This document shows, one piece after another, positions 57,930-64,000 of a DNA stretch of 64,000 nt. Under the pieces are notes generated by a model. That model was not told the origin of the DNA and ran no database searches. It saw only the letters and a program-made list of their open reading frames with translations. Location: positions 21,970-85,969 of the forward strand of contig JAIEFR010000002.1 of NCBI GenBank assembly GCA_029066845.1. Direction: 5' to 3'. The position numbers and the translations under genes are program-made. Numbering within the stretch: the first letter of the stretch is position 1; every line of letters starts with the position of its first letter. This stretch comes from Clostridia bacterium (GTDB taxonomy: Bacteria > Bacillota > Clostridia > Christensenellales > Borkfalkiaceae).

Positions 57930-59354
57930 ATGAAAAAAGGTTTAACTAAAATTATTTCTGCGGTTGCTTTTTTTGCGGCGGCTTTGCCGTGCGCGGCGTC
58001 GCCCGTGCTGGCAAATTCGGGACCGAACAGCGAATACGGAATTACCGCGCAGGGCGTATTTGTCCGCAACGAGCAGAGCGTGCTTGCCGTAGAAAGCGAA
58101 AAGCTGACTTTCGATATTGTCGATATGCCCACGCTCAGTACGCTGGGGGACTATAAGTCCACCGTAACGACGGAATACAATTTTGTCAACACTTCGGCAA
58201 ACACCGTGCATACTTCTATGGCGTTCCCCTTAAAGACAAGTAAAAATTACAGGTACGGGGAGCAGGTGTTCACGCCCGAAATAAGCGTGAACGGCGTGCC
58301 TGTCGAGTGCGCGGCAAGGTATACTTATAGTACCTACACGGGTTTTGACGAAAGCGTTAAACAGATAAGCGACGCGTGGTATTCGGACGATTTCTACAGG
58401 GCGGATTTGCCCGTCACCAAATATGCGGTTTCGGTGGAACGCCCCGCGGACTATGAAAGCGTGCGTATATCCGCAAAAGTCAGGTGCGACGAAAGCAAGG
58501 CGCGCTATATCGGTTTGGGTTCCAGCCTTACGTACTATTTCGATTATTACAGAGAAGACGACCCGTTTAACGACGTCGATATGCAGGATTTATACAATTA
58601 TAGCTTTTACGTTCTGGGCGATGTCTCCGCGTTAAGCTGCGAATGGAAAACCGAGGCGGCAAATTACAGGAACAATTTTTTGACCTCCTACAAGAGGGTG
58701 GATATTCCCTGTTCCGTAACGGTGGACGGCGAAACGACTTTAAAGGAGCTTATACTTTCCAACCGCCCCGAAGACAGCGTGATAAGCGAGCTGGACTATT
58801 ATAACGCGGTTGCAAGCAATCTGTACGACGACGATTATGCGGGTTACCCTTCGCGCCTCAATTTTTACGAGGATGACGCGCTGCTATGGTATACCTACGA
58901 CGTGGAGGTGGAGCCTAACGGCAGGTTTACCAACAAAGTCACCGCGCCCATCTTCCCGACGATTGACTTCGATTACGACGCGGACGTCTGCGAATACGAA
59001 TACTATCTGTCGCCTGCCGCAAAGTGGGCAAGCTTCGGCACGCTGGAAGTGCGCGTAAATTCCAAATACTATATGTACGAGCCGCCCGCAGGGTTCGAAA
59101 AGTGCGAAGGCGGATACAAGGCGGAGTTTACCTCGCTGCCCCACGGCGAGCTTTCTTTTAGAATGAGTTCGTCCAAACACCCCAGGCTCAGGTATTCCGC
59201 GCTCATCTCGAAAATACTCGGCACGATAGGTCTGGTCTTTCTGTGCATAGTCTGTTTCGTAGTGCCGCTTGCGGTGTTTATGCCCAATATCGTCGCGGCG
59301 GTCAAAAAGCGGCGCGCGGACAGGAAGCTTGACTTTTCGTCGAGAGGGGACTAA
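57930..59354 (+). CDS. Exported protein with C-terminal membrane anchor, unknown function
   Basis: 474 aa from ATG 57930 (GGGAG ahead; the TTG upstream lacks support). Signal peptide ending LPCAASPVLANS, a large beta-rich extracellular region with VTTEYNFVNTSANTVHTSMAFPL and YGEQVFTPEISVNGVPV, then one transmembrane helix at about 430-452 and a basic cytosolic tail. The N-terminal sandwich (EYNFVNTS...FPL) resembles domains found with VIT/von Willebrand-type or DUF4424-like surface proteins, but this is only a resemblance. Function unknown. Confidence 0.65.
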   Translation: MKKGLTKIISAVAFFAAALPCAASPVLANSGPNSEYGITAQGVFVRNEQSVLAVESEKLTFDIVDMPTLSTLGDYKSTVTTEYNFVNTSANTVHTSMAFPLKTSKNYRYGEQVFTPEISVNGVPVECAARYTYSTYTGFDESVKQISDAWYSDDFYRADLPVTKYAVSVERPADYESVRISAKVRCDESKARYIGLGSSLTYYFDYYREDDPFNDVDMQDLYNYSFYVLGDVSALSCEWKTEAANYRNNFLTSYKRVDIPCSVTVDGETTLKELILSNRPEDSVISELDYYNAVASNLYDDDYAGYPSRLNFYEDDALLWYTYDVEVEPNGRFTNKVTAPIFPTIDFDYDADVCEYEYYLSPAAKWASFGTLEVRVNSKYYMYEPPAGFEKCEGGYKAEFTSLPHGELSFRMSSSKHPRLRYSALISKILGTIGLVFLCIVCFVVPLAVFMPNIVAAVKKRRADRKLDFSSRGD

Positions 59355-59407
59355 AATATCCGCATAGGGATATAAATATAGCAAAGTGTTAAAAAGGGAG
59401 TAATGAT

Positions 59408-59848
59408 ATGTATTGCAGAAAATGCGGAAAGGAAATAGACGACGAAGCCGTTGTCTGCCCTCACTGCGGAGTGCTTACGGTAAGGAACGGGTCGCCGCGC
59501 TTTTACGGTCAGCCCGTGCAATCGGTACAGTATAATAACGCGCCCGTGCAACAGCCCGCGCAGCAGCCTGTGCAGACCATCGTGCCGTATGACGACGGGC
59601 TTAAAAGCGTAAACGGACTGGGCATTGCGGGCTTCGTGGTGGGCTTGGTTTCGCTTGCGCTGGGTATCTTCTTTTGTATCCCCGCGGTGGTCGGGCTTAT
59701 CATCAGTATATTCGCTGTTATAAACAGGAAAAAGTACAGGGCGTGCAACGGACTTGCAACGGCGGGCGTGGTAATAAGCGCTGTCGCGCTTGCAGGCTGG
59801 TTCAGCTTCTTTGCCAGGTTATTTATCTGTCTGATTCTCTTTTACTGA
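59408..59848 (+). CDS. Zinc-ribbon membrane protein with DUF4190-like domain
   Basis: 146 aa: N-terminal zinc ribbon MYCRKCGKEIDDEAVVCPHCG (C3, C6, C17, C20), a flexible Gln/Pro-rich linker (VQQPAQQPVQ), and two hydrophobic segments (GIAGFVVGLVSLALGIFF and ATAGVVISAVALAGWFSFF) typical of DUF4190. Such proteins are common in Firmicutes; role unknown. AAGGGAG precedes the start region. Confidence 0.85.
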   Translation: MYCRKCGKEIDDEAVVCPHCGVLTVRNGSPRFYGQPVQSVQYNNAPVQQPAQQPVQTIVPYDDGLKSVNGLGIAGFVVGLVSLALGIFFCIPAVVGLIISIFAVINRKKYRACNGLATAGVVISAVALAGWFSFFARLFICLILFY

Positions 59849-59866
59849 TTGTATTTTGTAAATATT

Positions 59867-59895
59867 GCGGCGCGGACGATTTTCGTCCGCGCCGC
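59867..59895. terminator. Bidirectional terminator between zinc-ribbon gene and nth
   Basis: GCGGCGCGGACGA (59867-59879) pairs with TCGTCCGCGCCGC (59883-59895), 3-base loop. Confidence 0.85.
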
Positions 59896-59911
59896 TTATT
59901 TTGTTATAGGT

Positions 59912-60535
59912 TTATTTTCCGTTATAAAATTTGCAGTATTCTTTAAGGGTGCATTCCGCGCAGGCGGGGCGTTGCGAGTGGCATACGCGCCGTCCGTGGT
60001 AGATAAGCCAGTGGTGCGCCTTGGACCAGTCGGACTTGGGGATAGCCTTTTTCAATCCCTCTTCAACCTTTAAAGGGTTGTCGGCGCAGGCAAGTCCCAG
60101 ACGGTTGGAAACGCGGAAGACGTGGGTGTCCACGGCAATGGCGTCCTCGCCGAAGGCGACCGACCAGACGACGTTGGCGGTTTTCTGCCCTACGCCGGCA
60201 AGGCTTTTAAGCTCCTCGAATCCGTGCGGAACCTCGCCGCCGAATTTTTGCATAATGTCCGCCGAAGCGGAAAGTATATGCGCCGCCTTGTTGCGGTAAA
60301 AGCCGCAGGAAAAGATATACTTTTCAAGCTCCTCCTGCGAAAGGGTAAGCATTGCGGCGGGGGTATTGTGCTCCTTGAAAAGCTCCGCCGTCACCTTGTT
60401 CACGCGTTCGTCCGTGCACTGCGCCGAAAGTATAACGGCAACAAGCAGCTCGTAAGGGCTGTTGTATTTAAGCGCGGGGCGTGCGTCGGGGTAAAGGCGT
60501 GCAAGCTCTTTCAGAATTTCATCGTTTGTCTGCAT
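59912..60535 (-). CDS. nth: Endonuclease III
   Basis: DNA glycosylase/AP lyase removing oxidised pyrimidines. 207 aa with helix-hairpin-helix LAGVGQKTAN containing the nucleophile K118, catalytic D136 in VDTHVFRVSNRLG, and the [4Fe-4S] ligands C185, C192, C195 and C201 (C-x6-C-x2-C-x5-C). All catalytic residues intact. Confidence 0.97.
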   Translation of the reverse strand: MQTNDEILKELARLYPDARPALKYNSPYELLVAVILSAQCTDERVNKVTAELFKEHNTPAAMLTLSQEELEKYIFSCGFYRNKAAHILSASADIMQKFGGEVPHGFEELKSLAGVGQKTANVVWSVAFGEDAIAVDTHVFRVSNRLGLACADNPLKVEEGLKKAIPKSDWSKAHHWLIYHGRRVCHSQRPACAECTLKEYCKFYNGK

Positions 60536-60575
60536 AGCCCTATTCTAACACGAAACGCGCCGTTATTTCAAGCGG

Positions 60576-60833
60576 TTAAAAGCCCCTTATAAACATTTTT
60601 CCGCCTCTGTAATCTATGCGCATATAGCCGTAGAACGAGGAATAGTTGACGCGTGAGATGACGTTTTTCGCCCTGCTTGCCGCGTTCTGCGGAAATTTAA
60701 GCGACAGCCCGCAGCCCACGTTCGCCTCCTTGGGGGTGTTGATAAGCTGCGCGGGAATATTTAAAGCCCTCATCTTCGTAATGCAGTCAATCGCCTGAGA
60801 GCGGGAGCGAAAAACCGCCAGAATTTCAGTCAT
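60576..60833 (-). CDS. DUF3343 family protein
   Basis: 85-aa protein with LAVFRSRSQAIDCITKMRALNIPAQLINTPKEANVGCGLSLKF, the DUF3343 pattern of NTPxExxxGCG with one conserved cysteine. Known members sit beside a cysteine desulfurase-like gene and YedF in selenium/molybdenum hydroxylase clusters and may carry sulfur or selenium. Here the desulfurase-like gene is divergent and next door. Confidence 0.85.
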   Translation of the reverse strand: MTEILAVFRSRSQAIDCITKMRALNIPAQLINTPKEANVGCGLSLKFPQNAASRAKNVISRVNYSSFYGYMRIDYRGGKMFIRGF

Positions 60834-60875
60834 AATTTCATCCTTCGTTTCATAAATTATCCTACTATTATATTA

Positions 60876-60889
60876 CGCCGCAAGCGGCG
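60876..60889. promoter_or_regulatory. Palindrome in the DUF3343/desulfurase divergent region
   Basis: CGCCGC-AA-GCGGCG fills the region just upstream of a TATAAT on the minus strand (60872-60867), where a -35 would be needed; may be an operator for the divergent pair. A second hairpin CGGAAA/TTTCCG (60922-60937) lies ahead of the desulfurase gene. Confidence 0.4.
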
Positions 60890-60960
60890 ATTGTGATAAA
60901 CGCAGGAACGCCGAAATGCGACGGAAATGTGTTTCCGCCGCCACAGGGTAAGGGGGAGTT

Positions 60961-62076
60961 ATGATATATTTCGATAATGCGGCAACGGGCGGCTTCAAGC
61001 CCGACGGCGTGCTCGGCGCAACCGCCGCTGCGCTTAAAACCTGCGCCAATCCGGGCAGAAGCGGACACAAGCTTTCACTTGCCTGCGCGGAGAGAGTGTA
61101 CGAGGTGCGCAGCGCGCTCGCTTCGTTTTTCAACGCGCCCTCGCCCGACAGGGTGGTGTTCACCAAAAACTGTACCGAGGCGCTCAACATCGCCATATTC
61201 GGCACGTTGAAGGAGGGCGACAAGGTCGTATCGACAGTTGCCGAACACAATTCGGTGCTGCGCCCTCTGCATTACTTGCAGGGCAGGGGCGTAAAGGTGG
61301 AGCTTGCTCCGCTCACCGCCCACGGCGATATCGATATAACCGCGCTGATAGAGGCGGCTAACGAAGGGGCGAAGGCGGTGATAATCACCCTCGCTTCCAA
61401 CGTTACGGGTACCGCGCCCGACGTCACCAGAATACGCGCGGAAATTCCGCCCGAAACACTGCTTATATGCGACGGAGCGCAGGCGTGCGGTCACCAGAAC
61501 GTGGATATTTCCGCACTGGGTATAGACGCGCTTGCGGTGGCGGGGCACAAGGGTATGCTGGGCATACAGGGCAGCGGCGCGCTCGTCTTTTCCGAACGCT
61601 TCAACCCCTCGCCCGTAACCTTCGGCGGCACGGGCAGCGAGAGCATAAACCTGAATATGCCCGACTTTTATCCCGACAGACTGGAAAGCGGAACGCTGTC
61701 ATATCCCGCGATAGTATCGCTGGGCGAGGGCGTTCTGTATCTCAAATCGCATATGTACGAAAACCGTGACAGAACGCTCTATCTCACCGACCTTATGCTC
61801 AACGGGCTTAGCGGAATAGACGGCATCAAACTCTATTCCAAGCCCAACCACTTCGGCATAGTCGCGCTCGCGTTCGAAAAAATGCAGTCCGAAATGGCGG
61901 CGTACAGATTGTCGGAGGAGTTCTCGATTTGCGTGCGCGGCGGTCTGCACTGCGCGCCGCTTATGCACCGTGCGCTCAACTCCGACGGGCTGGTGCGCGC
62001 TTCGCTGTCTGCGTTCAATAACGAAAGAGAGGTCGATTATTTCCTGCGCGCGGCGGAAAAACTCGCTCAGGGATAA
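60961..62076 (+). CDS. Cysteine desulfurase-like class V aminotransferase (EF2568 type)
   Basis: PLP enzyme of 371 aa that would release sulfur or selenium from (seleno)cysteine as persulfide. Opening MIYFDNAATG, PLP lysine K197 in VAGHKGMLG, and the nucleophilic cysteine C331 in RGGLHCAPLMH. This subgroup (TIGR01977-like) is found with DUF3343. YedF and SelD are not in the window, so a selenium role is only suggested. GGGGGAG precedes the ATG. Confidence 0.85.
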   Translation: MIYFDNAATGGFKPDGVLGATAAALKTCANPGRSGHKLSLACAERVYEVRSALASFFNAPSPDRVVFTKNCTEALNIAIFGTLKEGDKVVSTVAEHNSVLRPLHYLQGRGVKVELAPLTAHGDIDITALIEAANEGAKAVIITLASNVTGTAPDVTRIRAEIPPETLLICDGAQACGHQNVDISALGIDALAVAGHKGMLGIQGSGALVFSERFNPSPVTFGGTGSESINLNMPDFYPDRLESGTLSYPAIVSLGEGVLYLKSHMYENRDRTLYLTDLMLNGLSGIDGIKLYSKPNHFGIVALAFEKMQSEMAAYRLSEEFSICVRGGLHCAPLMHRALNSDGLVRASLSAFNNEREVDYFLRAAEKLAQG

Positions 62077-62088
62077 ATATATATTAAG

Positions 62089-62118
62089 GTCGTCGCTTTA
62101 TAATGCGGCGGCTTTTTC
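62089..62118 (+). terminator. Terminator after the desulfurase-like gene
   Basis: GTCGTCGC pairs with GCGGCGGC (with G-U pairs) around TTTATAAT, followed by TTTTT. Confidence 0.65.
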
Positions 62119-62125
62119 ATATCCG

Positions 62126-62446
62126 TCAGATTGATTTCAGCTTTGAAATTATGCCTTTCAGCTTCTGCCGCTTAAAGCCGTCCAGAAGGGGCGCAAGCGT
62201 GTTGTAAAAATTGTCCAGGTCGGCGTTGGTCAGCGTGCCGTCGCGTTTGCCCTGCTCAGCCTGCGCAATAATGGTCTGCAATACCTGGGCTTCGCTCTTC
62301 CCCTCGAACGCCTTAGCAAGCATCGCCGCCATATTCACCGTCTGGTTGACGTTGCTGCCGCCCGAAGAGGCTGCCTTATCGGCGCCTCCCGACTTCGCGC
62401 CGGGTGCACCGGCGCCGTTTTGCGAATAACTTTTAAAGTCCTTCAT
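62126..62446 (-). CDS. Small Gly/Ala-rich hypothetical protein
   Basis: 106-aa cytosolic protein with a low-complexity N-terminus (NGAGAPGAKSGGADKAASSG), then a helical region (VNMAAMLAKAFEGKSEAQVLQTII) and a basic end. No family recognised. GGAGGG precedes the ATG. Divergent from the 109-aa gene, with both starts only 73 bases apart. Confidence 0.6.
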   Translation of the reverse strand: MKDFKSYSQNGAGAPGAKSGGADKAASSGGSNVNQTVNMAAMLAKAFEGKSEAQVLQTIIAQAEQGKRDGTLTNADLDNFYNTLAPLLDGFKRQKLKGIISKLKSI

Positions 62447-62519
62447 TCAGCCCTCCGCATATAATGGAATAAGCCGCCTAGCAACGGCTTTTATACAGTT
62501 TATGACGGAGGGTCAAATT

Positions 62520-62849
62520 ATGCAACTACTCGTTCTGGTCCTTATGCTTATGCTTTCGGGCAACAACACGAACATAAAGGAGCTTCAACCCATTCTGGAA
62601 ACTATCGGCGGACAGGAGGCTGCGGGCGCGCTTAAACAGGCGGAGGAGCTTTCTGGCGTAATATCTGCGGTGCAGTCGCTTTCGGCTATGGCTCAGCCCG
62701 CAAACGGTCACGGCAAGGCGGACGGCGCGGATAGAGGCGCGTGCGTGGAGGAGTGGACCAAGGGCGGTTATCCGCTCGCGCCCATTGCCAACATCGCCGA
62801 CGAGCGCATTACCTATTGCCTGTCGCGCTACATAGCCCTCGGCGAATAA
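62520..62849 (+). CDS. Small hypothetical protein with hydrophobic N-terminus
   Basis: 109-aa protein starting MQLLVLVLMLMLSGNNTN, a short hydrophobic stretch that could be a membrane anchor, followed by a helical region and a C-terminal WTKGGYPLAPIANIADE. GGAGGG ends 7 bases before ATG 62520, preferred over the ATG at 62502. Divergent from the Gly/Ala-rich gene, both having GGAGGG sites; may work together. Confidence 0.6.
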   Translation: MQLLVLVLMLMLSGNNTNIKELQPILETIGGQEAAGALKQAEELSGVISAVQSLSAMAQPANGHGKADGADRGACVEEWTKGGYPLAPIANIADERITYCLSRYIALGE

Positions 62850-62862
62850 TTGCAAAAGCGTA

Positions 62863-62891
62863 TTGCAAACGCCGCCCGCTTGTGATACAAT
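62863..62891 (+). promoter_or_regulatory. Promoter of the epimerase, leaderless
   Basis: TTGCAA (62863-62868) and TACAAT (62886-62891), spacer 17 bp; the ATG at 62898 is 6 bases from the -10, so the predicted start is on the ATG itself. No ribosome site. Confidence 0.65.
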
Positions 62892-62897
62892 AAACGT

Positions 62898-63683
62898 ATG
62901 AAAATAGGTATATCAACGGCGGCGCTCTTCCCCGAAAAGCACACGGAGGAAGCGGCAAGGATAATTAAATCGCTGGGCGCGGAAATCGCTGAGGTATTCT
63001 TTTCCACCTTTTACGAATACCGCCCCGAATTTTCCAAGGCGCTTGCGCCCGAGCTCAGCGGACTGGAAATAAATTCGGTGCACACTATGCCGCTCAATTT
63101 CGAGTGCAACTTTTTCAATACCACGCGCAGGGTGCGCGGCGACGGCTTTTACTGGCTGGACCAGGTTGCGCGTTCGGCGCAGCTTCTCGGTTGCCGCAAC
63201 TACACCTTTCACGGCTTCGTCAGGGCGGGCGACGGCAGGGACGATATGCGCTTTATCGGCGAGAGGTTTGCCGAAGCTCACGGCTTTGCGCGCGGCTACG
63301 GGCTGAATATGTGCATAGAGAACACCGCGCACTATGCCTACAACCGTCCCGGGTTTTTCCGCGAGTTGAAAAATTACTGCCCCGACCTTTCGGGCGTGTT
63401 TGACTTGAAGCAGGCGCGCAGAAGCGGCTATCCCTGGCAGGCGTATATCGCGGATATGGAGGGGGCTGTCGCCTACGCGCACCTTTCCGATATGGATGAG
63501 AACGGCAAGATGTGTCTTCCCGGCAAGGGTATTTACGACTTTTCGGAAATATTAAAGCGGTTAAAGGGTGCGGGCTTTGACGGCGCGTTGATTCTGGAAG
63601 CCTACCGCGGCGACTACGGCGCGTTCGAAGAGCTGAAAGAAAGCGTGGACTATTTGCGTGAACTTGCTGACAAAATTAAATAA
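62898..63683 (+). CDS. Sugar phosphate isomerase/epimerase-like TIM-barrel protein
   Basis: 261-aa AP-endonuclease-2 type TIM barrel, beginning MKIGISTAALFPEKHTEEAA, with barrel residues IEVxxFF-like AEVFFSTFY, NYTFHGFV (metal His), MCIENTAHYAY (metal Glu), GVFDLKQARRSGY (Asp) and AYAHLSDMDENG (His/Asp), ILEAY (Glu). All metal sites of this xylose-isomerase-like family look intact. Substrate unknown; usually sugar acids or inosose. Confidence 0.88.
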   Translation: MKIGISTAALFPEKHTEEAARIIKSLGAEIAEVFFSTFYEYRPEFSKALAPELSGLEINSVHTMPLNFECNFFNTTRRVRGDGFYWLDQVARSAQLLGCRNYTFHGFVRAGDGRDDMRFIGERFAEAHGFARGYGLNMCIENTAHYAYNRPGFFRELKNYCPDLSGVFDLKQARRSGYPWQAYIADMEGAVAYAHLSDMDENGKMCLPGKGIYDFSEILKRLKGAGFDGALILEAYRGDYGAFEELKESVDYLRELADKIK

Positions 63684-64000
63684 ATTTGTGAAATTATACC
63701 GTTTTGCGGTAATAATTATCACTTGTCAAAAAAGGTTGAAAAAATAAAAATAATTTTAAAAAATGCTTGACTTATAGTTTGCGTTTTGTTATCATATAAA
63801 AGCTGTCGGCTACGACAGCACGGTTTTTCTTACGGAAAACCACCCTCAACTTTAGTTGGGAAATGAAGATTGACAACTGCATAGAGAAGAAAAATAAAAC
63901 AAGTACAAAAGGCAATTTTATTTAAGATTGATTTAGGTTAATACGAAGTAGAAGTTACCAATTTTAAGGAAGCTTCCGAACTGTAGAAAAGTTAAATTAG
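63684..64000 (+). promoter_or_regulatory. Strong promoter and structured leader, probably start of an rRNA operon
   Basis: No gene is seen. TTGACT (63767-63772) and TATCAT (63790-63795) with a 17-bp spacer follow an A/T-rich region like an UP element. The transcript begins with three hairpins: GCTGTC/GACAGC (63802-63819), GGTTTTTC/GGAAAACC (63822-63841) and TCAAC/GTTGG (63846-63859), then TGACAACTGCATAGAG (63872-63887) of the kind found before rRNA genes in Firmicutes. The 16S gene would be beyond the edge. Confidence 0.45.

Noticed and set aside
1-64000. CRISPR array, IS element or prophage
   Set aside because: No direct-repeat/spacer pattern, transposase, integrase or phage structural gene was seen.
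1-64000. tRNA genes
   Set aside because: No cloverleaf with GGTTCRANYC-type T-loop was recognised in any intergenic region; a tRNA search tool would be decisive.

Overview
The window is chromosomal DNA of a Gram-positive, anaerobic, probably spore-forming Clostridia-type bacterium. The evidence is anaerobic (class III) ribonucleotide reductase, a trimeric [FeFe] hydrogenase, a K+-dependent membrane pyrophosphatase, an omega/Gmk/PriA/Def/Fmt operon in Firmicutes order, a candidate SpoVM peptide right after thiN, many lipobox lipoproteins, and clean SigA-type promoters (TTGACA/TATAAT, mostly 17-bp spacers). The look is that of an uncultured gut lineage; the family cannot be fixed from sequence alone. 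No insertion sequence, prophage, CRISPR array or tRNA was seen. The contig may run into an rRNA operon at its right edge.

Layout. 1-4.4 kb: nrdD (partial), nrdG, dut, ROK kinase, NSS-type transporter. 4.4-7.9 kb: a heterodimeric ABC exporter. 7.9-12.1 kb: a hydABC hydrogenase operon. 12.1-14.6 kb: HxlR regulator divergent from a cupin, zinc-macrodomain and class M sirtuin (SirTM) operon, a likely stress-linked protein ADP-ribosylation module. 14.6-18.7 kb: GltD-like oxidoreductase, HIT protein, hppA. 18.8-25.6 kb: PDZ protease lipoprotein, trpS, DUF5685, J-like protein, a repeat-like element, rlmD, a MIF-like tautomerase. 25.5-31.7 kb (mostly minus): paired membrane proteins, a free-standing 31-aa ORF unit, M23 peptidase, FmdB, CorA with an attenuator-type leader, M1 peptidase.

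31.8-43.3 kb is a long housekeeping operon: nitrilase-like protein, yicC, gmk, rpoZ, priA, def, fmt, rsmB, alpha/beta hydrolase, rlmN, rpe, thiN, spoVM, M19 dipeptidase. The stp-prkC-rsgA block usual between rlmN and rpe is missing. 43.4-48.9 kb: LRR lipoprotein, rpmB, asp23, fakA, recG. 49-52.9 kb: two large lipoproteins, one behind a promoter carrying a G10 tract. 53-57.8 kb: str operon (rpsL, rpsG, fusA) and tuf. 57.9-63.7 kb: exported protein, zinc-ribbon protein, nth, DUF3343 plus cysteine desulfurase-like gene, two small unknowns, a TIM-barrel epimerase. 63.7-64 kb: a strong promoter and structured leader.

The most interesting signals are: (1) a leader ORF plus terminator/antiterminator in front of corA; (2) the G10 promoter spacer inside an inverted repeat before a lipoprotein gene; (3) the HxlR-cupin-macrodomain-SirTM locus; (4) unlisted tiny genes (SpoVM-like 22 aa, a 31-aa ORF with its own promoter and terminator); (5) several promoters placed so close to ATG that the mRNAs should be leaderless. 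All functions are inferred from sequence reading; no database search was run.
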